Below, one piece after another: positions 6,593 through 14,327 of a stretch of 25,692 bases of DNA. The DNA lies in assembly GCA_937901225.1 (NCBI GenBank), contig CALCGX010000043.1, positions 1 to 25,692 of the forward strand, written 5' to 3'. The stretch is from an uncultured Bacteroidales bacterium (GTDB lineage: Bacteria; Bacteroidota; Bacteroidia; Bacteroidales; Paludibacteraceae). The notes below the pieces were generated by a model. The model did not search any database. It saw only the letters and a list, made by a program, of their open reading frames with translations, and was not told the DNA's origin. The translations under genes and the position numbers were made by a program. Within the stretch, counting starts at the first letter, position 1. Each line of letters opens with the position of its first letter.

Positions 6593-7390
6593 TTATTCTA
6601 TTTTGGAATTATGAAAATACTTTACTGGACTGGCATCTTGACTGGCTACGAAGGTGCGGATATGCGGAGAGAGCAACTGCTCGAACAATTCGCGCGTATA
6701 GTGCTCGCTCACCCAATGATCAAGGTCAATGATACCTATGCGATGTTGCGCAGTCTGCAATTCGTGGTATTTGAAATCAGCCGAAATGAAAACATCCGCT
6801 CCTTGCGCAATGGCATCCTCCATCAAGTCGGCTCCAGCACCTCCACAAAGTGCGATGGTTTGAACTTGCATATGATCTGTTGGGACGTATCGCAGACCTA
6901 TGCCATCAGTAGTAAAGGCATCCGCAACGCGTTGCAATAATGCGGTAAAATTCATTGATTGAGGCAAAACACCTATCACACCTAATCCAGCAGAAGGATT
7001 CGTAGCCGAAGGTTGCAGGATACGATAATCAGCTATACCAATCTTCTCTGCCATGCGTCCGCTGACACCATTCAACCAACTATCCATAGAAGTATGTGAT
7101 GAATAGATGGCAATGCGATGACGGATGGCCTGTTCCACACAACGTTCTTGTGGAGTGGCACCAGTTAGATGCTTTAATCCATGAAACAATAGCGGGTGAT
7201 GAGAAACAATCAAATCACACCCCATAGCAATAGCCTCATTGACGACAGACTCTGTAACATCTACCGTCAACAATGCTGCATGTATATCTGCATTGCGGTC
7301 GCCCACCTGCAGTCCCGAATTATCCCAAGTAGCTTGGTAACTCAAGGGAGCTACAGATTCTATGATATTGATAATATCCTGAAGGATCAA
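6593..7390 (-). CDS. Nif3-like dinuclear metal-center protein (DUF34/YbgI family)
   Basis: A 265-residue member of the NIF3/DUF34 family. Signatures: the N-terminal YQATWDNSGLQVGD, the metal-binding SHHPLLF, the IAIYSSHTSMDS segment and, near the C-terminus, ISADFKYHELQTAQ and IDLDHWVSEHYT with the second histidine/glutamate set. Related proteins form hexamers around a two-metal site; a role linked to GTP cyclohydrolase or metal handling has been suggested but is not settled. The length matches the short E. coli YbgI type, without the extra domain of longer homologues. The start is TTG at 7388-7390 and overlaps the TGA stop of the upstream gene (TTGA), implying translational coupling; no nearer ATG keeps the conserved N-terminus. 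Confidence 0.88.
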   Translation of the reverse strand: MILQDIINIIESVAPLSYQATWDNSGLQVGDRNADIHAALLTVDVTESVVNEAIAMGCDLIVSHHPLLFHGLKHLTGATPQERCVEQAIRHRIAIYSSHTSMDSWLNGVSGRMAEKIGIADYRILQPSATNPSAGLGVIGVLPQSMNFTALLQRVADAFTTDGIGLRYVPTDHMQVQTIALCGGAGADLMEDAIAQGADVFISADFKYHELQTAQHRIGIIDLDHWVSEHYTRELFEQLLSPHIRTFVASQDASPVKYFHNSKIE

Positions 7391-7911
7391 CCTTTTTTAG
7401 CGCCCACTCCAGTACGAGCCGAAGAAGCCGCAGCTTTTTGCGTCTTCACTTGTGCTTTAGGAGCAGGTTTCTTAGTTTCTTGCTTCTTCTCTTCAATGGC
7501 AACCTCTTCGCCCTCCTCTTCGATGCTGAAATCGGTAATTCCTGCATTGATTAGGATATTGTACCATTGAATGAGTTTGCGAATATCGCTTGGATAAACG
7601 CGGTCACGATCAAAGTCTGGTAATACTTCGCCAAAGAAATCGCGCAATTGGTCATTGTCTGCTTTTTTAGGATCAATAGCAGCAACCTTCAAGCCCTCTT
7701 TCTCACCCAACTTAGTCAGCACCTCGCTGAGAGAAACATCCTCACCCATAGTGTACATTGATATCTCACCCAATGAAACGATTTTATCACGTGCGTAAGT
7801 AGGCACACGCTTGCCATCAAGCAATGACTCAACGATGAGCATGTTATTACCACGACTAACTAACTTGTAAAGACCTGGCTTACCAGTGATTGATAAAATA
7901 TCTCTTAACAT
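7387..7911 (-). CDS. DUF5606 domain-containing protein
   Basis: A 174-residue protein whose start (MLRDILSITGKPGLYKLVSR, then NNMLIVESL and YARDKIVSLGEISMYT) matches the Bacteroidota-restricted DUF5606 family. The N-terminal ~130 residues look folded, while the last ~45 are low-complexity and rich in alanine, lysine and glutamine, probably disordered. Function is unknown. It is the first gene of the minus-strand operon running through the Nif3-like gene, the zinc-ribbon gene and parE. It has a good promoter about 40 bp upstream and overlaps the next gene by four bases. Confidence 0.82.
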   Translation of the reverse strand: MLRDILSITGKPGLYKLVSRGNNMLIVESLLDGKRVPTYARDKIVSLGEISMYTMGEDVSLSEVLTKLGEKEGLKVAAIDPKKADNDQLRDFFGEVLPDFDRDRVYPSDIRKLIQWYNILINAGITDFSIEEEGEEVAIEEKKQETKKPAPKAQVKTQKAAASSARTGVGAKKG

Positions 7912-7948
7912 AATCTTGTATAAATTTCTAAATACTCTAAATCGAGTG

Positions 7949-7980
7949 CAAAGGTACTACTTTTTTGGTATATTTGCAAA
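7949..7980 (-). promoter_or_regulatory. Promoter of the DUF5606-nif3-parE operon
   Basis: On the minus strand TTTG (7977-7980), 20 bp, then TACCTTTG (7949-7956), a perfect match to the Bacteroidota sigma factor consensus. It predicts a 5' leader of about 30 bases before the ATG at 7911. Confidence 0.8.
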
Positions 7981-8002
7981 TAATAGAATCACTTTTTATA
8001 AA

Positions 8003-8025
8003 ATAACCCAAAATCATAAGGTTAT
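8003..8025 (-). terminator. Weak hairpin at the end of the DUF4832 gene
   Basis: Inverted repeat ATAACC / GGTTAT (6 bp, 11-base loop) spanning the stop codon. On the minus strand it is followed by TTTTATAAAAAG. The stem is short and AT-rich, so the terminator call is tentative. Confidence 0.3.
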
Positions 8026-10101
8026 AGATGTCAAATAATTATACCCTGTATCCTCTTCCCACATATTTTCATTTGCTAAACGAATAGAGAAAGCAGGGTT
8101 GTCATGCAACGTATCGTATGGGTCTGGCAGATTAAGATAGACATTGTATTCGCCTGACATACTATCATCCAATTGCGCTAGCAAATTGATTTCGTGAGTT
8201 TCACCCGCCATCCAAAAACGAGGATCAACATCTTGTTTATACACATATTTATCAGACGAATCAATTTTGCTTATAAAGACCAATTCGACATCACGAGGAT
8301 TTGCGAGAGCAGCAAAACCATCATTACGAAGTGTTAATTTTGCACTATACTTATTATCTTGTACCTTAAAATACCCCTTTTCCAATACAAAGCGATAACC
8401 TAAACGACGCTTGATTTCTGTCATTGATCCATCGGTCTCCCAAGAGTTGAGCACCCCTTCATGATAGCCATCATTGATATATGTCCAATGATATTTTTGC
8501 ATCTCCTTTATAGCGTTCTTACCTGTTGATAGTTCACATTCATCACAAGTTTCACCACCCATCAACGTATATTTGGTATCCTCCGCCCAAAACTCTCGTT
8601 CCTCATCCGACGCATAGGTACCATAATCCGTACTTGATGCTACAAAACAATCGTTATGTCCACACAGACGTGCTTTGGCTGTATTTTGATATGCCTCTTC
8701 TGGTGTCAAAGGAGCTACTGCTTCGCCATGCATATCCAGATAACGCATCTTGAAAGCAGGTGTACGCAATGCGATTTGGCGGTCTGCTGGCAACGCCTCT
8801 AACAATTCATTCACAATCGTCCAACGTGGTTCAAATTCACTATCCTTTGTAGGATTGAAAGGAAAATTGGTTGTATAATACCATTCTCCCCAAACTCCGA
8901 TGAATCCTGCTTCTAAGCACAAAATCACATCCGCATACTCTTGCCAATAAGGCTTTAATTGCTCAATATGTCGAAGCATCCACTTGGGTTCAGCATCCCA
9001 AGGTTTATCGGCCTCTGTGTCACTATATTTATAGGAATAACGAATCACCGCTTTTCCTCCGCCAGCGCGCAATGCCTTGAAGTTATTTTCCATGCGATTG
9101 AGAAATGCTTGGGATATATCGCTTGAAATATAATCCATCATAAAATAGTTATCCAAATACAATGTCACATTCTCGTTTTCACGATTTTTTCGCACAGTAT
9201 TGGCTGTTTGTACGCTATTCAACTGTTGGGATGTATAATAAATTTGTTTCAAAAATCCACGTTCTGGGTTTGGAAAAAGCGCATCAGTAGAAGTGTATGT
9301 AACTGTTGTTTCTACGGTTGGATTTTCGGGCTGTGAGGGTTGATCGGCATGATTTTCCCAATCAATAACTACAGGTAATTTATTACCTTTTTCTCCATTG
9401 GCGGCATTTGGTAATATACCTATGGAGCTCCAATTCTGTTGAATATCAAAACCTATTGTGAATCCTGACTCATTCCAAGTAGCAGGGATATACTCACGAA
9501 CTATCTGAATCTCTATTTTGTTTCCTACCATTTGACTTGCCCCTATAGGTGAGCCTGTAGCAGCAATAGCTCCCCATGTCCATCCATTTCCACCTAAAGT
9601 TCCTGTCCACTGAAATAATGTAGGATCATAAGAGGCTATTTGGTTATTTTCAAAGACAGCTCCTTCCAACAAAATATCTGTATCAGCATCAGACCATTGG
9701 TCTCCAAATCCGCCTGTAGCAGCAGAATTATCGGTATTGATATACATATGGAAAGGCACCCATGACTTATCTGTTATTTGGACAGGATCAAACTCCACAA
9801 GCACATTGATATATTTTTGGTCTGCATATACTTTGACATTTTTTAATGCAGTATTACTAGCACTTGGTACAGATGTCGCTGTTGCTAAAAAGTCGGATGG
9901 AACATCTCTCCAATCAGAAACAGAAGCATCTGTCACGCTGATTAATGGAGCAAATGGTGGTTCTGCAGCAAAGGTAACACTATCAACCAATGTAACAGGA
10001 TACTTAGTGCGCTCGCCTCCCATCCATACATACATATTGATTTGAGCGCAAAGCGAAACGGAGACTCCAAAGAAGATTGCGAATAAAGAAAAGTTCTTCA
10101 T
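8014..10101 (-). CDS. Secreted protein: CBM9-like domain plus DUF4874 and DUF4832
   Basis: A 695-residue exported protein when started at ATG 10101, where a signal peptide (MKNFSLFAIFFGVSVSLCAQ) begins; the frame stays open 309 bases further upstream but that part crosses the promoter and looks non-coding. After a short MYVWMGGERTKYPVTLVDSV segment, residues about 55-245 resemble a family 9 carbohydrate-binding/DOMON-like beta-sandwich. Next come DUF4874 (starting FPNPERGF near 277, with EAGFIGVWGEWYY) and DUF4832 (about 470-690, with INDGYHEGVLNSWE). DUF4874/DUF4832 proteins look like glycoside-hydrolase-type barrels plus a beta domain, so a carbohydrate role is plausible but inferred. No T9SS tail is seen. 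It has its own promoter, interlocked with that of smpB. Confidence 0.8.
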   Translation of the reverse strand: MKNFSLFAIFFGVSVSLCAQINMYVWMGGERTKYPVTLVDSVTFAAEPPFAPLISVTDASVSDWRDVPSDFLATATSVPSASNTALKNVKVYADQKYINVLVEFDPVQITDKSWVPFHMYINTDNSAATGGFGDQWSDADTDILLEGAVFENNQIASYDPTLFQWTGTLGGNGWTWGAIAATGSPIGASQMVGNKIEIQIVREYIPATWNESGFTIGFDIQQNWSSIGILPNAANGEKGNKLPVVIDWENHADQPSQPENPTVETTVTYTSTDALFPNPERGFLKQIYYTSQQLNSVQTANTVRKNRENENVTLYLDNYFMMDYISSDISQAFLNRMENNFKALRAGGGKAVIRYSYKYSDTEADKPWDAEPKWMLRHIEQLKPYWQEYADVILCLEAGFIGVWGEWYYTTNFPFNPTKDSEFEPRWTIVNELLEALPADRQIALRTPAFKMRYLDMHGEAVAPLTPEEAYQNTAKARLCGHNDCFVASSTDYGTYASDEEREFWAEDTKYTLMGGETCDECELSTGKNAIKEMQKYHWTYINDGYHEGVLNSWETDGSMTEIKRRLGYRFVLEKGYFKVQDNKYSAKLTLRNDGFAALANPRDVELVFISKIDSSDKYVYKQDVDPRFWMAGETHEINLLAQLDDSMSGEYNVYLNLPDPYDTLHDNPAFSIRLANENMWEEDTGYNYLTSITL

Positions 10102-10127
10102 ACTAGATGTTTTTGTATATACGGCGA

Positions 10128-10159
10128 CAAAATTACAACTTTTTTTGTATATATGCAAA
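10128..10159 (-). promoter_or_regulatory. Promoter of the DUF4874/DUF4832 gene
   Basis: On the minus strand TTTG (10156-10159), 20 bp, then TAATTTTG (10128-10135). It predicts a leader of about 20 bases before ATG 10101. It overlaps the opposite-strand smpB promoter by 16 bp. Confidence 0.75.
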
Positions 10160-10175
10160 TTTTTATGTACCTTTG
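10144..10175 (+). promoter_or_regulatory. Promoter of smpB
   Basis: TTTG (10144-10147), 20 bp, then TACCTTTG (10168-10175). The expected transcription start is about 10179-10183, only a few bases before the smpB ATG at 10186. This also rules out the upstream in-frame ATG at 10153, which lies inside the promoter. Confidence 0.8.
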
Positions 10176-10185
10176 CGCAAAATTT

Positions 10186-10650
10186 ATGCGTCTCAAGAGT
10201 AATATCCATATTAAAAATCGTCGCGCTACCTTTGATTATGAGGTGTTGGATCGCTATGTAGCTGGTATTCAGTTGTTCGGCACAGAGATTAAATCTATCC
10301 GCGAAAGTAAAGCTTCGTTGGTAGATACTTATTGCCAATTTGTTGGTAATGAATTGTGGGTAAAACAAATGCACATTGCAGAATATCGCTTTGGAAGTTA
10401 TGCTAATCATGAAGCAAAACGCGATCGCAAATTACTAATGACAAAAAAAGAACTCCGCAAACTGCAACGCCAAGTACAAGATACAGGTAAGACCATCATA
10501 CCACTATGCCTATTTATCAACGATAAAGGGTTTGCAAAATTGGAGATTGCACTTTGTCAAGGTAAACACACATATGATAAACGTCAGTCGCTGCGTGCAG
10601 CAGATGACAAACGCGAATTGCAACGTGCAATGCGTGACGCACAAAGATAG
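10186..10650 (+). CDS. smpB: SsrA-binding protein SmpB
   Basis: A 154-residue SmpB, the partner of tmRNA in trans-translation; it carries tmRNA to stalled ribosomes. Signatures: IKNRRATFDYEVLDRYVAGI, GTEIKSIRESKASLVDTYC, MHIAEYRFGSYANHEAKRDR, KLLMTKKELRKLQ, PLCLFINDKGFAKLEIAL and the C-terminal YDKRQSLRAADDKRELQRAM tail that enters the mRNA channel. The start at 10186 gives MRLKSNIHIKN and fits the family length; an upstream ATG at 10153 falls within the promoter and is rejected. The predicted transcript has almost no 5' leader. The gene stands alone between two minus-strand genes; the tmRNA gene is not in view. Confidence 0.95.
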   Translation: MRLKSNIHIKNRRATFDYEVLDRYVAGIQLFGTEIKSIRESKASLVDTYCQFVGNELWVKQMHIAEYRFGSYANHEAKRDRKLLMTKKELRKLQRQVQDTGKTIIPLCLFINDKGFAKLEIALCQGKHTYDKRQSLRAADDKRELQRAMRDAQR

Positions 10651-10660
10651 CGACAGTTAA

Positions 10661-10683
10661 CACCACAATGATATTCGGTGGTG
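10661..10683. terminator. Possible bidirectional terminator between smpB and sprE
   Basis: A 6-bp inverted repeat CACCAC / GTGGTG with an 11-base loop in the 38-bp gap between two convergent genes, 10 bp after the smpB stop and 5 bp after the other. There is no clear T tract on either strand, so the position is the main support. Confidence 0.4.
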
Positions 10684-10688
10684 ATTTA

Positions 10689-13412
10689 TCAATTGGTTTC
10701 TTTCAAAAAGAGCAAGTAATCTGCTACTGAAAATGGGTTGCTGAGCAACTCATTATTAGCTTCGGTGATACAAATGATTTGCACACCCAACGCTTGGAGT
10801 TTAGTTTTGAGATCGGTATTTTTATCTATCAAACTCTTGTACCATTCTGCTTCATCCAAGGATATAAAACCTGTGATTTGCAAGGCACTTTGCTCTTGCG
10901 TAAACATAGGGCGTTGTTTAAGGTCGAAGTCCTTGATCATGAACTGCGTGAAATTGAATAGTGCCACCTCGTAGAGCAAATCGTTGAGCAAATTCTCATC
11001 TTGAGGAATAATCATCAGCACCATAGCTGGCATGGCTCTTTCTGGATTAAACTGCAGGGTGGTATCCAATTGCTGGTCGAATTCTTCTAGCGTAGTACGA
11101 CGCGATTGCAAAGAAGATGTAGAAGCATCTTGCTGACTTTCTGCTCCCTGTCCCATCAAAGCCAACATATCTTTACCCATCGCAGATAACTCGCTATCAG
11201 GATAGCGTGTTACCATGTCGCGAAGCGAAGTAATAAATGCCTCTTGTCCATCGGTCTTAGCCACTGCTATGGCATTAAGGAAGAGGAAACGTGGCATCAA
11301 TGGCGTAAGTGGGTAATGCTCTTCGGCATATGTAGTATTGGCCTTGACAGTAGCGAACTGGCTGGAGGTGTATGCACAATACGTTTGTTCATAGAGTGAA
11401 TCTTGCTCCACCGCCATACGACGTAAACGGTCGAAATAATCTGGCTGACTCACGATATACGCCTCGTTGGAATCGGGGAAACGTGCAAGAATCTCTGCCT
11501 TGTAATGCATAGCATCCGCAGTACGATTTTCCTTCAAGGCTGTAAGGTATTGCATGTAGAAGAGATCCAACAAACGAGGCTCATTTGGGAAACGATGCAA
11601 GAAATCCTGGAACGTCTCATCACTCAATTGACGATCGCCAACCTCATCGCGATAGATGTAAACCATATTATATAACGCATCGGCAATGAGCTGGTTGGAC
11701 TGCTGAATATCTGCTTCCGTGCGTGGGATTTGTTGGAGATAGTACTCAGGCTTGTGGTTGTCGGTTTCCACAGGTACATTGGCTGCTAAAGCAGTAGAAT
11801 CTGAAGCTATACTATCACTATCCAATTCTTCATCCCATTCGGAAGTATCGTCAAAAATGGACGAACTAGTAGCCTTACTCATACGACGCCAATTGTCCTC
11901 TAAGGAACGATTACCCCATTGGGTACGGAAGGTCTGTTTGCCAGAGCGAAGAAGTTGGGGATTGTAGAAATACCATTGTCCTGCACCTGCCCCACCAAGC
12001 ATATTGGCCGTATTGACACTGCGTGTACCAGAGTTGTTCTCTGCCTCGCGCTCGGCTTGTGCCAAACGCTCCTTCTCCTCTTCTTCAGCACGAATAAGTC
12101 GGGCTATAATGGAATCAACCACTACACGTTGTTCCACTTCGGATAAAGTGGCAAGATGCTGCAATGAATCTTGCAATTGTACCACAGTATATTCCACCAC
12201 AAGTGCATCAAGCGTCTCCGATAGACGTTGGATACGCGCATAATCTTCGCTTTCAGCAGAAATGATTTGCAAAGCCTCTTTGTAGTAAGGGCTTGCTAAG
12301 ACATAATTACGCTGCTGATAATAGATATCCGCGGCTGTAATCAATACGTGTGCTTTGTTTAAACCATTTTCGGTACTTTTTTCGATGCCAAGTTCGTAGT
12401 ATTTGAGGGCATTTGCAGTATCTTGTCTCAAAAGAAAAACATCACCAATGGCACCATAGAGTTGATCTAGTTTCTCTTTGTTTTTATCTTGCTTAGCCAT
12501 CTTTTCCAAGGCTTTAACCGCAGCCTTGGGGTTGTCTTCCATTTGCGCTTGGCGAATACGTGCATTGAAGTCCATCTCATTAGATGGCTGCATCTTTAGC
12601 ACTTTTTCGTAGGCCGATTGGGCATTCTTTTTATCATTTTGCATTTGGTACAACTGCCCTAACACAAATTGAAAACGAGGACGATTCTCTTTACGCTTCT
12701 CATTAGGTAGAGCAATCTTGATGAAAGGAATAGCCTCTTTATATTGTTTGGTTTTAAGCAAAATATCTGCACTAGCAGCAGCATAGAGAGGGGCGTTTTT
12801 ACGGCTGAGGTTTTCTATTTGCACTTTTGCCAGCATATCTTCCGCTTCATACAGCCATCCCATTTCGGCATATGCTCGTGCGATCCACAATTGGCAACAT
12901 GCCACCATATCTACATCGTGGCTATAATGGCGAATGATATAGTTGAACGTACTGACACTACCAATAAAATCACCCTTATGAAACTCTGCCTTCGCCAATA
13001 GCATCCATGCGTTACCCATTTGATTGTTGAACTCCTCTTGCTCCAACCACGCAGCATATTCAGGATCTTTACGTTTTTTGTCGTGATCAACTTTCGGACG
13101 CGCTTTGATGCTATGTAATTTGATGCACTTACGGCATTTTTCGATTGTTCGATCCATTTGAGAAGTAGCACTCTGGGCTGCCTCATGGTTGGATACGGGA
13201 TAAAGATTGAGGATGGTAGAATAATCATCTTCATTGGCCTCGCGAGTAGCTTCTTCGCCATCCTTGAATGCTAACTGACCATTATAATAGATGTTATATT
13301 TTGTTTTTATTTGGTGGAAGGTACGAGTACTCCATGTGTTTTTTTGCGTGGAGCAAGACATGAGTACAACAGCCAACATCGCCAATACTATATATATTTT
13401 ATTTCTCCCCAT
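10689..13412 (-). CDS. sprE: TPR lipoprotein of the type IX secretion / gliding machinery (SprE/PorW family)
   Basis: A 907-residue lipoprotein starting at ATG 13412: MGRNKIYIVLAMLAVVLMSC, with the lipobox cysteine at residue 20, followed by STQKNTWSTRTFHQIKTKYN and INYNG-like IYYNGQ, the typical start of SprE (Flavobacterium) and PorW (Porphyromonas). Many TPR-like helices follow (for example GNAWMLLAKAEFHKGDFIGS, then FVLGQLYQMQNDKKNAQSAY). A charged coiled-coil stretch (EEEEKERLAQAERE) and a second helical repeat region come later. SprE/PorW is needed for type IX secretion, probably linking the PorK/N ring to the translocon. A longer TTG start at 13436 would bury the signal peptide and is rejected. 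Own promoter; the gene converges on smpB. Confidence 0.85.
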   Translation of the reverse strand: MGRNKIYIVLAMLAVVLMSCSTQKNTWSTRTFHQIKTKYNIYYNGQLAFKDGEEATREANEDDYSTILNLYPVSNHEAAQSATSQMDRTIEKCRKCIKLHSIKARPKVDHDKKRKDPEYAAWLEQEEFNNQMGNAWMLLAKAEFHKGDFIGSVSTFNYIIRHYSHDVDMVACCQLWIARAYAEMGWLYEAEDMLAKVQIENLSRKNAPLYAAASADILLKTKQYKEAIPFIKIALPNEKRKENRPRFQFVLGQLYQMQNDKKNAQSAYEKVLKMQPSNEMDFNARIRQAQMEDNPKAAVKALEKMAKQDKNKEKLDQLYGAIGDVFLLRQDTANALKYYELGIEKSTENGLNKAHVLITAADIYYQQRNYVLASPYYKEALQIISAESEDYARIQRLSETLDALVVEYTVVQLQDSLQHLATLSEVEQRVVVDSIIARLIRAEEEEKERLAQAEREAENNSGTRSVNTANMLGGAGAGQWYFYNPQLLRSGKQTFRTQWGNRSLEDNWRRMSKATSSSIFDDTSEWDEELDSDSIASDSTALAANVPVETDNHKPEYYLQQIPRTEADIQQSNQLIADALYNMVYIYRDEVGDRQLSDETFQDFLHRFPNEPRLLDLFYMQYLTALKENRTADAMHYKAEILARFPDSNEAYIVSQPDYFDRLRRMAVEQDSLYEQTYCAYTSSQFATVKANTTYAEEHYPLTPLMPRFLFLNAIAVAKTDGQEAFITSLRDMVTRYPDSELSAMGKDMLALMGQGAESQQDASTSSLQSRRTTLEEFDQQLDTTLQFNPERAMPAMVLMIIPQDENLLNDLLYEVALFNFTQFMIKDFDLKQRPMFTQEQSALQITGFISLDEAEWYKSLIDKNTDLKTKLQALGVQIICITEANNELLSNPFSVADYLLFLKETN

Positions 13413-13450
13413 AACTCGGTTAGTTTCAATGTGCAAAACAATATTGGGTG

Positions 13451-13481
13451 CAAAGGTACAAAATATTTACGATTTGACAAA
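13451..13481 (-). promoter_or_regulatory. Promoter of sprE
   Basis: On the minus strand TTTG (13478-13481), 19 bp, then TACCTTTG (13451-13458). It predicts a leader of about 30 bases before ATG 13412. Confidence 0.78.
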
Positions 13482-13561
13482 GTCCAATAGACAATTTATT
13501 GTAAAAATATCAAAAACTGCTCAAATACATTACGGGCACCCTATAGGGAAATACCTAGATG

Positions 13562-13594
13562 GTAACCAAGTAGTAAGCAAGTGGTAACGGAGTG
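13562..13594. repeat. Three tandem 11-bp units between sprE and tsaB
   Basis: GTAACCAAGTA, GTAAGCAAGTG, GTAACGGAGTG, period exactly 11, followed by a partial GTTT. It lies about 80 bp upstream of the sprE -33 box and 38 bp beyond the tsaB stop. The rest of the 220-bp gap (13413-13632) holds the sprE promoter and a CCCTATAGGG palindrome at 13539-13548; no clear tsaB terminator was seen. Confidence 0.6.
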
Positions 13595-13632
13595 GTTTCG
13601 AGAAAGAAAGCACTAAGGATTATCACAACTAA

Positions 13633-14322
13633 TTACTTTAGCCCTTTGATATGGCTAGGAGCAGGAACAAAATCCTTGAGATAGAACGGCTCATAATATG
13701 CCATTTGCTTCACATCCAACGATATAGCCTTTTCTGCCAATTTGCCCATATATTGGGCCTGCGGATGGATATTGGCAATGAAATGTGCGTTGGGTGATGT
13801 AATAATGACCGATTGGCATTTCTCTGCACCATTACCAAAGAAATAGATTGTTTGCTCGCTCAATTCCTCGGCAAATGATTGTTCGTCAATCACTTTAGCA
13901 ACAATATCGGTAGTCTGTTGCAAAGTATTGGGATGATACATCGCCGTATATACTTCCATTCGACGCGCATCCAACATAGGACATAGAAGTGCATCAGCAG
14001 GTATTTCCTCCATAACCGCAGCGCAAAGAATCTGCAATGTATCTACTGGAATCAGGGGGATATTCATACCATAACATATTCCTTTTGCAATACTAGTACC
14101 GATTCTCAAGCCCGTATAGCTCCCTGGACCTTGCGATAGAGCAATCGCATTAATTGTCCAAGCATTCGTTTGTGCTTCTGCTAGCAATTGCTCGATAAAC
14201 ACAGGCAATTCACTCGCATGGTTTGCACCAGAGAGATTTTCTCGACTAGCAATCGCTACTCCATCTTTGCAAATGGCAGCAGAACAACAAGTGGTGGATG
14301 TTTCAATGCACAATATAGTCAT
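13633..14322 (-). CDS. tsaB: tRNA N6-threonylcarbamoyladenosine biosynthesis protein TsaB
   Basis: A 229-residue member of the ASKHA-fold TsaB family. TsaB dimerises with TsaD and works with TsaE to attach threonylcarbamoyl to A37 of ANN-decoding tRNAs. Signatures: MTILCIETSTTCCSAAICKD, NHASELPVFIEQLL, the key LSQGPGSYTGLRIGTSIAKG, PLIPVDTLQILCA and the MLDARRMEVYTAMY segment. Length and motif set are normal. It follows the MATE gene by 5 bp and is the last gene of the long operon that begins at holB. TrmD, which also modifies position 37, is elsewhere in the window. Confidence 0.93.
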   Translation of the reverse strand: MTILCIETSTTCCSAAICKDGVAIASRENLSGANHASELPVFIEQLLAEAQTNAWTINAIALSQGPGSYTGLRIGTSIAKGICYGMNIPLIPVDTLQILCAAVMEEIPADALLCPMLDARRMEVYTAMYHPNTLQQTTDIVAKVIDEQSFAEELSEQTIYFFGNGAEKCQSVIITSPNAHFIANIHPQAQYMGKLAEKAISLDVKQMAYYEPFYLKDFVPAPSHIKGLK

Positions 14323-14327
14323 AGCTA

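Noticed and set aside
10153..10185. Upstream ATG for smpB
   Set aside because: It lies between the -33 and -7 boxes of the smpB promoter, before the expected transcription start, and adds unconserved residues.
10102..10410. 103-residue N-terminal extension of the DUF4874/DUF4832 protein
   Set aside because: It runs antisense through both promoters and the start of smpB, and it would bury a clear signal peptide starting at 10101.
13413..13436. TTG start for sprE
   Set aside because: ATG at 13412 puts the lipoprotein signal peptide at the N-terminus.
13539..13548. CCCTATAGGG palindrome as an operator
   Set aside because: A single 10-bp palindrome, not repeated in the window and not positioned on promoter boxes.
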